Source of the DNA: Tipula vernalis
Taxonomy: Eukaryota > Arthropoda > Insecta > Diptera > Tipulidae
Length of the DNA: 64,000 nt
Direction: 5' to 3'
Assembly (NCBI GenBank): GCA_958295665.1
Contig: OY282559.1
Coordinates: forward strand, 265,460,057 to 265,524,056
This document shows, one piece after another, positions 46,080 through 55,794 of this stretch; within the stretch, counting starts at the first letter, position 1, and the number at the start of each line of letters is the position of its first letter. The position numbers and the translations under genes are program-made. The notes under the pieces are model-generated. The model was not told the origin of the DNA and made no database searches. It was given only the letters and a program-made list of their open reading frames with translations.

Positions 46080-46330
46080 CAGCAACTCGTAAGAGTAAAA
46101 GCAAACGGAATACGGGGCAAGAGTAGGAATATACGGGAGTGGTAGACAACCCTCTCGAGGTCCTTGGGCTCCAATGCTACCGTCTTTCTAGCGGAACTAC
46201 ATGCTGTAGTAAACATCTAGGAGGAAGAGCAATAAGCCCAGATAGTATGTATCACGTACCGGGAGGCAGTATTGTCAGGTTCACTAAAAACCCGAATATT
46301 GACTGGATGGATAATTAAGCAGGGTCCAGC
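46080..46330 (+). pseudogene. LINE RNase H fragment
   Basis: Across two frames: TLSRSLGSNATVFLAELHAV resembles the core of LINE-type RNase H (the acidic AEL-A motif). About 80 codons, with frame breaks. It may be a tail of an LOA/R1 LINE related to LINE D. Confidence 0.45.
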
Positions 46331-46719
46331 ACAATAGATCTTTAAGGTCGCAGTGCGAAGTGGCTGATAGCCCGCATGGCTCTCCAATAATAATAATACC
46401 GTACCAAGTTAACCTGAAGCGATTCCATCATATGGATGTAAAACCTATCACATGACAACATTGTCAAATAGACGAAAGCTTTTAAGGTGTTCGTTTGTTG
46501 GAAATATTTTACTTGATCAAATCTATGCATGAAACACTAACTCGTTTCGCTGACCAACAACAATCATATTTTGATCATTTGATTCAAATGGTCCCAACAA
46601 CATCCACGTGCCTTTTTTGGGGTACCAAAGATAGACACTCCGTAGTTCAGTGGAGAGTATTCCAAATTTACGCCGTTGAAGGATTTGTTTGTAGTAAGCA
46701 TTCTATAATTATCATTCAC
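46331..46719. other. Stretch without supported gene
   Basis: No ORF with a recognisable motif; a short frame at 46495-46722 leads toward the BEL gag fragment. Confidence 0.3.
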
Positions 46720-47525
46720 TAGCAAATGCACATAATGCTTGGATTAAAGTTAAGGAACGGTATAATCGTATGGGGCACATCACATCGTCCGTAATCTTAA
46801 AGTTCTTAGAAATACCATCCACTAAGGGTATAACACGAGGACTTATAATTAGCAAGAACATCGCCGATGAAGTTATAATTGGCCAGGCAATACTGGGAAT
46901 TGTTGCAGAAAGCAGTGACCCATGGCTTATTCACCAGTTAACGGACAAATTGGACAATGAAACCAAGCAATCATGATTATTGCACATTGGAGGCAAAACC
47001 TATCCGACATTCGATGAGTTTCTAACATTCTTAATAGCAAGGTGTAATGCCCTTTAAAGCATGCGATTAAAGCTTGAAGAGAAGCACTTGCAATAAACCA
47101 AGGTCCATTCTACACCATAACCTAATTCCTCAATATGCGCAATTTGCCAGCAAAACCATAGAATATTAAAGTGTTTAAAATTCAAGGGAAAGAACCTGTG
47201 TGGTCCTAGAGAATTGGTTCAAATTAAACGACTATGTTACAACAGTCTTATGCAAGGTAATTCAGTAAAGTAGTCACCGACATTGAGAATATGTATCGGC
47301 AGGTTTTAGTGAATTCCGACGATACCAATTAACAGAGAGTCTTGTGTAGAGAAGATTCCATGGTGTTAACCATGGTAATCTACAGAACTTCTGCAGGACC
47401 ATTTTAAGCTATTAGAACCCTACAGTAGTTAGTACAAGATGAAAGTTTGCACTACCCGGAAGCATCTCAAATAGTGTTGCGAGACCTTAACGTCGACGAT
47501 CTGCTCATCAACCAAGGTTGATATG
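46720..47525 (+). pseudogene. BEL/Pao gag-pol fragment, plus strand
   Basis: 46735-47060 is gag: WIKVKERYNRMGHIT, then DPWLIHQLTDKLDNETKQS. 47278-47520 is reverse transcriptase: DIENMYRQVLVNSDDTN, SAGPF, AIRTLQ, then RDLNVDDLLIN, the catalytic box with tyrosine replaced by asparagine. Stop codons and frame changes are frequent, and the part between gag and RT is largely lost. It meets a second BEL copy on the minus strand at about 47550. Confidence 0.7.
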
Positions 47526-47578
47526 ATACAAATCATTCACAATTCGTAGAGTTTTATTCATCAGCCAATAAACAAAAT

Positions 47579-47914
47579 TTAGTCTGAGTCGATGTTAGCT
47601 TTACGTTTAGTTTTAATGTCTTTGAGGTTATATAAAGATCGGTCGGACCCAATGATATGATCAGAATAGCATATAGTATCCCTCATTTGTTTGGATGTAT
47701 TTGTTAGCTTGTTGCTCGCCAGAAATATTTTGTAATATTTTGGTAGAGTTGGATGCAACCAGATGAAATCCACACTGTGCTGTGACCTCTTGCAGTTCTT
47801 GTAGCACCAGTAGAGCCTCCTCAGTGTTGTCCGCGCCAGTGAGTCGGTCATCCACATAGAAGTCTGTCATGATGATTTTAGCCGCTGCAGGATGTATACT
47901 GGATCCATCCTTGG
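47579..47914 (-). pseudogene. BEL/Pao E reverse transcriptase, left part
   Basis: Minus strand: KDGSSIHPAAAKIIMTDFYV followed by DDRLTGADNTEEALLVL, the catalytic box of BEL/Pao RT, then VTAQCGFHLVASNS. The text continues at 55795 after the inserted LTR retrotransposon. The left end stops near 47579, within RT; the rest of pol is missing. Confidence 0.8.
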
Positions 47915-47918
47915 CTAG
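47915..47918 (+). repeat. Target site duplication CTAG, left
   Basis: CTAG before the left LTR; the same four bases follow the right LTR at 55791-55794. Confidence 0.85.
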
Positions 47919-48259
47919 TGTGGTAAACTTTCTCACTTGAGCACTTCACATTAAAAATAAAACTCCACTTTTTGTTTTTATTTAGATCTTTATTCTTTCA
48001 CTCCTACTTCCTTTTTGCCTACTGTCGATCAACGCGTTTTACAAAATATTTAACGTGTTAATCTTTTTAATGAATCATCATAATTTTACCAAATTACAGT
48101 GAATTTAAGTTTATTACTCTATGTGCACACGTTTCTTTATTTTGCACCACCAAATACTTATTTTACCTTATTTATCAAAATACGCTTTTTTGATTAGTAT
48201 ACAATAATACAATGTAATAACTTATTATTAATACAGGGTAGTACAGTACATACACTACA
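47919..48259 (-). repeat. Element B 3' LTR
   Basis: 341 bp; plus-strand text starts TGTGGTAAAC and ends ACACTACA. Compared with the other LTR it has an extra segment near 48070-48095. The polypurine tract lies next to it at 48260-48275 (minus AAAGGCCAGGGG). Confidence 0.9.
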
Positions 48260-48275
48260 CCCCTGGCCTTTAAGG
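48260..48275 (-). promoter_or_regulatory. Polypurine tract of element B
   Basis: Minus CCTTAAAGGCCAGGGG, directly next to the 3' LTR. Only moderately purine-rich, but at the right place for plus-strand priming. Confidence 0.5.
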
Positions 48276-48372
48276 AAAAAATATTACTGATACTATTATT
48301 ATTAGTAGATATTTTTTTTTTCACTATTGAATGCATTCATATTATTATATACTTTAGTAAGTAACAAAAAAT

Positions 48373-48993
48373 TTATATTATACAATTATAAGGTTTTAAT
48401 CTATCTTTATGTATTTCCTTAAGTTTATCATTAATTTTTATCTTTACATTTGCGTCATTTATTTCAATTATTTTGTATGGACCCTTGTATGGATTCTCAT
48501 ACTTTCGTTTATCTTCATTACGTAACAATACTAATTGATCAATTTTAAATTCATTTCTTGTACAATTGTTTTTAGATATTTCCTGTCTCTTTTGATTCGC
48601 TATTTCTAATAGTTTTCTGGCCTTTTGATGTGCTAACCCTATCCTATATTTAAATTTTTTTACATAATCATCTAAATTGTATAACCTATTTATACCTGTT
48701 GTGATATCGTCTGGTAAGGCTGCAATTTTTCCAAAAATTAATTCGAAAGGTGAATAATTGGTATCTGTATAAGGTGTTGCATTATAACAGAATGCAAAGT
48801 ATTTTACCCATTCGTCCCAATTATCACTGTCAGCAAATGCTAATAAATATTCATTCAAAACACGGTGATTCCGTTCTATGGTACCTAATGTTTGATGATG
48901 ATAGGGAGTAGATGTTCTGTGATCTATATGTAGAATTTTACATAAGTTCTTAAATATTTCATTCACAAATTCTGTTCCTAAATCGGTTTTCAC
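48373..48993 (-). pseudogene. Element B integrase, core end and C-terminus
   Basis: KTDLGTEFVNEIFK carries the second catalytic aspartate and TLGTIERNHRVLNEYL the glutamate. NATPYTDTNYSPFELIFG follows, then a basic C-terminal part (QLVLLRNEDKRKYENPYKGP). It is in the same frame as the upstream integrase piece (49096-49980), separated by a stop or small loss in 48994-49095. Confidence 0.85.
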
Positions 48994-49095
48994 GCTTTTA
49001 AAATTACCAAATATTAGAATACAATGCTCTACTAGAGCTTTCGCGATACTATCCGCAGATTTATCCCTGATCGGTATTCCTATTACATAATTTGT

Positions 49096-49980
49096 TTATT
49101 CGCACTGAATCGTCAATATGTATCTAAAACTATTTGATGATAGTAAAGGACCTACCGTATCAATTGCTACTACTTCGAAACTAGTATTAGGTGTGTCTGT
49201 TATTGTCATTATTTCCTTGTGTCTAACTATTTTTGTTCTAGCACAAGTGTCACAATTTCTTACGTATGTACTTATGATTTTATTCATATTTTTAAATGTA
49301 TATTTTTGTTTTAATCGTTTAATTAAACGTCGTGTACCAATATGACCACCTACTGGCGTATCATGGTATAAATTAATTACTCTTTTTATTTCGTCTTCAT
49401 TTTTTAATATTATCGGTGCTTTGTATATTATTATTTTTAATGTATCATGTGGATTATTTTGATTTTTACATACATATTCATACAATTTTTTAAATTTTTC
49501 GCGCGTTATATACTTTAAAATGTCATCATTAATATCCATGGAAAATTCTTTTACATGGTTTCTATTCATAGATTCAATCAACTTCTCAAATACCAAATCT
49601 AGTTCTGGTAGAGTTTTGTCAATTGTAATCATTAATTCATTGTTATTATATCGCACCTTAGTTAAACCTTTTTCTATAATAAACTTTAATTTCTTTAATT
49701 TCCTAACATCATTATACGATGTACTTTCCCAAATATGAAGTTGATCAGACCTCAATTCTTTAATTTCATTACTTTTGTTCGCATTTTGATTGTTGTTTCG
49801 GGATTTATTTGTCATCGATCTAGTTATAACTTTAACATCAGCATCTTTCGGTATTAATGCCTTGAGCATGTCGGAATCCCACTTGATACGTGATAACGCG
49901 TCCGCCACCACATTCAGTGTACCTTTCCGATATAATATTTCATACTCATATTCACATAAGCTCTGACGCACCCTTGTCAT
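49096..49980 (-). pseudogene. Element B RNase H end and integrase zinc domain
   Basis: Starts YEYEILYRKGTLNVVADALS, the RNase H tail. The zinc module is at about residues 210-250: YHDTPVGGHIGTRRLIKRL, then NCDTCARTK. The first catalytic aspartate of the core is in FEVVAIDTVGPL. The ORF ends near 49096, within the core. Confidence 0.85.
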
Positions 49981-50041
49981 TTTTGAAGAAGGTTTATTGT
50001 CTGTAAATAAACTGACTAATGGCCTGTGGTCAGTAATAACC

Positions 50042-50269
50042 TTAAATTTTCTGCCGTAAAGGTATAAAGTAATTAATCGCCCAATGAATGGCGAGGAGCT
50101 CTTTCTGCAAGATATCTTTATTTATCTCGCTTTTATCAAGATTCTTACTTGCATAAGCAATTGGAAGATCTTTTCCAATTTCTCCCTGTGACAATACCGC
50201 GCCGTATGCATAATTAGATGCATCGGTTGTTAATATGAATTCTTTATCCCAGTTGGGATATTGTAACAC
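50042..50269 (-). pseudogene. Element B RNase H, N-terminal part
   Basis: TTDASNYAYGAVLSQG holds the first acidic residue and ILQKELLAIHWAINYF the second. Flanked on both sides by frame changes from RT and the next piece. The gap 50270-50540 holds the degraded RT connection in another frame. Confidence 0.75.
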
Positions 50270-50540
50270 CGGAGCATTTATTAACCTTTGCTTTAAATCC
50301 TTGAATGCAATTTCGCATTCTATTCACCAATTAAATGGAACTTTTTTCTTTTGGAGATGATATAGAGGTTTTGCAATTTTTGCAAAATTAGGGACAAATT
50401 TACGATAGTAATTACATAATGCTGTGAAACGATGCACTTCGTCTGCATTTTTCAGGACGGGATAATTTTTGATTTTTTCAAATTTAGAGCTATCAGTTTT
50501 AACGCCCTTATCTGTTATTAAATGTCCTAAATAGACAACC

Positions 50541-51244
50541 TCATTTTTTTAAAAAATTACATTTCTTGGGGTTTAGTTTAAGATTGTACTTTCTTAAACA
50601 TTCAAAAGTTGATATTAAGTTTTTGTTGTGATGGTTAATTGAACAACCATGGACTATAATATCGTCTACATACAGAAATGCTTGGCTTTGTAACCCGGAA
50701 AGAGCAATTGATAGCATTCTTTGAAAAGAATTTGAAGAAATTTTCAATCCGAAAGGGAGCCTTTTAAATTGATAATGACCTTGGTCAATCGAAAAAGCTG
50801 TAAGTGGTCTTGAATCTTTATCTAGTTCGATTTGATGAAAAGAATTGGACAAATCAAGCGTAGAAAAATATTTCGCTCTTCCTAACTGGTCTAAGATATC
50901 CTCCAAACTAGTGAGGGGAAATTTATCATTTATTACAACTTTGTTAAGCTTTCGGAAATCAACCACCAATCTCCATTGTTTTGTGTTGTCTTGGCCCTTT
51001 CTGGGTACCAATAAGATAGGTGAATTATAGGGACTAACGGACGGTTCTATATTATTTTATTCTCTATTAATTTTGATAATATTTGTGTATTTATTTCAAT
51101 TTTTTGATTATATGGTTGCCTGTAGTTTTTAGTGTAGATCGGGGTATGCTCGGTCGTTATAAAGTTTTGTTTATAGAAATTATTGACTGATAAAACGTCT
51201 CCGTTTAGGAAAAATATATCGTTATATTGTTTGCATATCTCCAT
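50541..51244 (-). pseudogene. Element B reverse transcriptase
   Basis: 51047-51244 is the N-terminal lead (NFITTEHTPIYTKNYRQPY). 50541-51011 has WRLVVDFRKLN, FSTLDLSNSFHQI, LPFGLKISSNSFQRM and the catalytic YVDD in FLYVDDIIVHG. The two parts are in different frames around 51030. All RT core blocks are present. Confidence 0.9.
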
Positions 51245-51310
51245 TAATTTGTTGTTGGCATCTTTATCTAATCCTTCTATCTTTAGTATTTTTTTATGTT
51301 TTCTATTCGG

Positions 51311-51994
51311 TTAGTTGTGTCTTGTTTTAGCAAAAAAAATTTCCTCATAATCATACATTTCTGCTGTTTTTGGTCTAAAGTTATTTATTATAATATCTTT
51401 TTCTGTGGTGTATAGGAATCTGGCATGTGCTACGCCCTTAGCTGGTATTATGCCACTGCCCACATAAATTCCCGGCTGTAATTCTTGTTTTTCTAAAATT
51501 AGATCAGTTTTTCTAACAATATTTATGGGATGTATGAGTTCACATCTTGCAGGAATATAAATATCCTTTTGGTAAGATTCCTGAACTATTAGTGGTACCT
51601 CGATTAAGTTTTCGCCCAATCTTGCCGATATTAGATAGTTTTCATAGTCTATCTTGAAACAATATCGATTTAAAAAATTTCTGCCTAGTATCCCATCAGT
51701 TGGAATTTGAAAATCATCTGCCACAACGTGAAGTTCCTGATGCAAAATATTATTATCTAATGTTAAATTGGAGTATATTGTCCCCAATGTGCAGTTCTCC
51801 TTATCGGTAATGCCTGTTATTTTGCATCGCCGCTCTGTATTTATTTTAATATCTTCATCACATTTGTTCAGTTTAATAAGTGATATATCTGACCCTGTAT
51901 CGATTAGAAAATTAAGTTTTGTTTTGAGTTTGCTTTGTGAAGTATACACTTCAATGTAGTTATTTAAATCATTAGATATATGATATACTTTCAA
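51311..51994 (-). pseudogene. Element B aspartic protease
   Basis: FLIDTGSDISLIKLNKC at about residues 28-45 is the retropepsin active site, and GILGRNFLNRYCFKIDY at about 115-130 the second conserved block. The following 90 residues are a linker to RT. It lies in a different frame from gag, so expression would need a ribosomal frameshift near 52000, normal for such elements. Same frame as the RT lead at 51047-51244. Confidence 0.85.
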
Positions 51995-52005
51995 TAGATT
52001 TTTTA

Positions 52006-53334
52006 TTAAACTTGTAGGTCCTGAAACTCTTGTTTCAATCCCTGGATATGGTTTTCTCTCCTGGGGGGAGAGTTCATCTCGTTTTTTGACTCTTGATTTG
52101 AGATATAATTTATTCTGTTAGTTAGATTTGTACTTGGAATATTTCGGTACTGTTGACCTTGAAAATTATTATTAGAAGTGTTCCTAAACTCCATTGTTTG
52201 GTATCTAACCTTTGGTGTATATCTGTATCCTTGGCTTTGATTACCGGCCCTCGAAGTATTTCCGTAAGTTTGACCCCGATAAACTGCCCTTGGATTATTC
52301 CAGTGTCTTTGATCCTGATTATTGACTCTTGGAATGTTCCTATAAAGTTGACCACCACTCTGATTATTTGGTCTTCCAAATCTTTGACCACTATAATTAT
52401 TTGTCCTCATTTCTACATTTCTATCATATTTACTATATTGCGAGTTTATATAATTTACTTTAGTGTTCTTTGTCGCAACACTTTGATTTGCCGCATCCAT
52501 CTCTTTTGCGAGCTTAATAGCGTCTGCAAAAGTGGTGGGTCTGGCTGCAACGATGAATGATTTTTGAGGTTCAGATAGACCTTCCTTGAAAACATTCAAT
52601 GCTAATTGTTCATTTAACTTTTCGATGGTATTGGTATCACCATTCACTATTGTTTCTTTATTTAATTTGCTTAATTTTGAAATGATTGATTCTATTTTTG
52701 ATATATAAACATCAATTGTCGACCCGTTTTGCACTACACGCGATAGCTGACTGTGCAATGTTTGTACCGTATCCTTATTGGGATAGTAATTTGTTAATAA
52801 GTTCTTTAATTCAATAAAATCTTTTGGAACAGCACTATTTCCTAACCTTATTTTAGAACTAGCCTCTATCTTAATTGACCAAATAAATTTAATTAACTTT
52901 GCCTTTTCTACGTCATTTGCTAAAAAATCGCACACCAATTCTGTTATATTTAAAAAAATTTCCAGTTCCACGAATTTTCTTTTAAATTCGGGAATTATCT
53001 TCATGGACTGATACAAGTCAAAGTTAGCCATTATATTTTCTATATGTTCCTCAAGATTACCAGAATTTATTGTTTCACTTAAAATTTTAATTTGTCGTTC
53101 TGTAACAAATCCTTCAAGTAATTTGTAATTTTTTGTATATATTTCGTTTAAAGTTTGTACTTCTAAGTCATTAAAGTCTAATTTACTTATTATTGTCGCA
53201 TACTGTGCCTCTATGTCTTTTAAAATTGTTACGCTATTTAATATAAACTTGTCCGAGAAATTCCTTTTTGGATTTTTGAAAAAACTTTCTTTCCTAGCCT
53301 TTAATCTATTTATTAATTCTCTCAATTTTTGCAT
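52006..53334 (-). CDS. Element B gag
   Basis: 442 codons from an ATG at 53334, uninterrupted. Residues 1-290 are helical, with FIWSIKIEASSKIRLG and LLTNYYPNKDTVQTLHSQL resembling the capsid of mdg1/412-type gag. Residues 305-430 are an arginine-, asparagine-, glutamine- and tyrosine-rich tract (repeats such as QSQGYRYTP and YRNIPSTNLT) in place of a CCHC zinc knuckle. That tract is probably the RNA-binding part. The end overlaps the protease frame region. It would form the particle shell. It is the best-preserved gene of this element. Confidence 0.85.
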   Translation of the reverse strand: MQKLRELINRLKARKESFFKNPKRNFSDKFILNSVTILKDIEAQYATIISKLDFNDLEVQTLNEIYTKNYKLLEGFVTERQIKILSETINSGNLEEHIENIMANFDLYQSMKIIPEFKRKFVELEIFLNITELVCDFLANDVEKAKLIKFIWSIKIEASSKIRLGNSAVPKDFIELKNLLTNYYPNKDTVQTLHSQLSRVVQNGSTIDVYISKIESIISKLSKLNKETIVNGDTNTIEKLNEQLALNVFKEGLSEPQKSFIVAARPTTFADAIKLAKEMDAANQSVATKNTKVNYINSQYSKYDRNVEMRTNNYSGQRFGRPNNQSGGQLYRNIPRVNNQDQRHWNNPRAVYRGQTYGNTSRAGNQSQGYRYTPKVRYQTMEFRNTSNNNFQGQQYRNIPSTNLTNRINYISNQESKNEMNSPPRRENHIQGLKQEFQDLQV

Positions 53335-54243
53335 TTATATAAAAAAAATTTTTTTTACTTAATTTTAACGTGGCACTTAAATATACATATATCTAAAAAA
53401 AAGGTGTCATATTCTAATTCTAATTATCTCTATACTGTCTCTGCAGTTTGTTTGGTTAATTTTTCTATCTTATTTAGGTGTCTTCTATATATTGTAACGA
53501 GCTGCCTCGTTCGAAGCCAGGCATGCTTTTTTTTTTTTTTTGCTGGTAGCTTATTGTCGGAAGGAGGGTTTGTTGGCTTCTGAGCTCGTACTAAATTTTC
53601 GCATGCCAAAAGTTAAATCTGCGACCACACTGTCGTTCCCGCATCATCACACTTTTATCGTAATTAAAACGCCATCACTTATAATTCACAGATTCAACCG
53701 AATCAATTTAATCACCAAAAAAAAATAATAATTATTCGTAAATGATTTCAAAACATATTGACTAACTAACTAATTTATTAAAGTTATAAAAAATATACGC
53801 AACCGTAAATCTTAAAGCTCAACAATTTTTAGTATAACCGAAGATTTTTAGTATAACCGAATTTTCGTGTGGGTAGAAAAATTTGTACAGAAAAAAAAAT
53901 ATAGTTTGTTCAAAAACTTACCCGGTACTTAAATATTCCTTCCAGGAGCGCTCGTGGTTGGCTGATTAATATTTGTATTAATCTAAAAGAGTAAAATAAC
54001 TTTTTCTTTCTGGTAGATTCTCCACCACACAAAATGATTCAATCAACCGCGAACCGTAATCACTATAGAATTTAATAACTTTACCTAATTTGCCAATATA
54101 TGATTAATTATAACTAGATATAATACCAAAATTAAATTAAGAACTAAGTAATATTAAAATTAAACTAAGATACACAAACACTATGACAATAACAACAATG
54201 GCGCGGTTGGTCTATTTTGGATTATTGTCGTAATCCCGTTTTA

Positions 54244-54274
<31 letters not shown>

Positions 54275-55478
54275 ATAGACCAAAAAAAAACATCCAGTGG
54301 TGAATTAGCTGGCTATCTCGGTCCTCTCGACTCGAAAACGGTCCACTGGTCATCAAGCGAGTAACCTTCCGGGCAGTGTTTATCGTTACCACGATTTTCG
54401 TACGGACACACTTTTCAGACTTTACGCCTGCCACTGACTGACTAAAGAAGCAACCGCACGGTTAGGTAACGTTGATACAAACAGAAATCGTTTGGCTTAC
54501 CTGACTAGTAGCGAGTTTAAATTTTTTTACAATTAGAAGTTTATTCCCGGTGGCTTACAAACAACGGAAAAATAGCGCACACCGCATTAATAATCCCAAT
54601 AGCGTGGGCCTATATGTATAGGTACAATTACGGCTTTTTGGTTGTTTGTTTAGTTTTACTTTTATTTTTTATTTTATAAGCCTTCACTTCACCACTAGAT
54701 AATAGAATGTGATTTGTGTCGATTGATGAAAAGAAGAAGACATAATTTTTATAATTTAATTTTTATAACTTATGGTTGGATTTATGGTAGAGTGAGGTAA
54801 CGACACCTTACCTAAGCATTATTAAATTCACCATAATTATGATCACCGGTTGTAGGTTGGAGGAGATGATATCAAAGACCCGATTAACCACCAAGCTTCA
54901 CAAATTTGCAACTTCATTTAAATAAAATTGCTTTAACTAAATCTCCAACCGTTACAATATATATATTTGACCAACTCACCAATAAAATACACGGCAACTG
55001 CAATTACTGCTATTTCCGCTGTTGTTCTTGCGGTTCTATCGTCATCATTACTGTTGTTGTTGTTGTTGTCTAATAGATGTTTTCCTTCACTACGGGTTCT
55101 TTACTTCCACCGCTTCCCATGTTGTTTTTGTTTTATTTATTTTTTGATTTCACAATCTTTTTATAACTTTTGTTTCATGTAAACGCAATTTTTGGTTTAA
55201 TATTTGGCTTTCTGATTTCGCAATCACCTTTTTTTATAATAACTGATTTTTAGTTCTCATGTAAACATATTTTAGGTTTTGTAAGTAAACTTAAACTCAT
55301 GCCACAAGTTTTATTTTACTTGTGTGTAAACGCGGCTTACACAAAATAACTTTTTTATTATCAACTTGTAACTTATATTTTATATTTATTTTTTATCATC
55401 GTTTTTTTCATCGTTTTAAATATTTGTTTCTATTATAACATTTTTTTTTTTTTGCACGATCACTTGTCACTATCGCCA
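53335..55478 (-). other. Element B 5' leader, untranslated
   Basis: 2.1 kb between the PBS and gag with no ORF having a motif. It holds a T run at 54249-54273 and a short TTG microsatellite near 55045. The leader is long even for an mdg1-like element, so a small insertion is possible. The leucine-rich frame at 54967-55182 looks like chance. Confidence 0.5.
55461..55478 (-). promoter_or_regulatory. Element B primer-binding site
   Basis: Minus TGGCGATAGTGACAAGTG, directly next to the 5' LTR. It begins with TGG and resembles the TGGCGA...GTGACA site of 412/mdg1-type elements, which use tRNA-Arg; the exact tRNA was not checked. Confidence 0.65.
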
Positions 55479-55790
55479 TGTGGTAAACTTTCTCACTTGA
55501 TCACTTCACATTAAAAAGAAAACTCCACTTTGTGTTTTTATTTAGATCTTTATTCTTTCACTCCTACTTCCTTTTTGCCTACTGTCGATCAACGCGTTTT
55601 ACAAAATATTTGACGTGTTAATCTTTTTATTACATTGAATTTAAGTTTATTACTCTATGTGCACACGTTTCTTTATTTTGCACCACCGAATACTTATTTT
55701 ACCTTATTTATCAAAATACGCTTTTTTGATTAGTATACAATAATACAATGTAATAACTTATTATTAATACAGGGTAGTACATACACTACA
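55479..55790 (-). repeat. Element B 5' LTR
   Basis: 312 bp, same ends as the other LTR. It lacks about 27 bases present there near 48070-48095 and a few bases near the end. Confidence 0.9.
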
Positions 55791-55794
55791 CTAG
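55791..55794 (+). repeat. Target site duplication CTAG, right
   Basis: CTAG, identical to 47915-47918. Confidence 0.85.

Larger units (their letters stand above)
47919..55790 (-). mobile_element. LTR retrotransposon B, mdg1/412-like, full length
   Basis: 7.9 kb with two similar LTRs, a 4-bp CTAG duplication, PBS, purine tract, gag and pol on the minus strand. The gag-pol order and motifs are Ty3/gypsy; the TGGCGA...GTGACA primer site and the gag type suggest the mdg1/412 clade. No envelope ORF. It is inserted into the RT of BEL element E. The LTRs differ by indels and by several substitutions, so it is not very recent. Confidence 0.9.

Noticed and set aside
54967..55182. Leucine-rich 71-codon frame in the element B leader
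   Set aside because: Comes from a TTG microsatellite and T-rich text; lies in an untranslated leader on the opposite strand to the element's genes.
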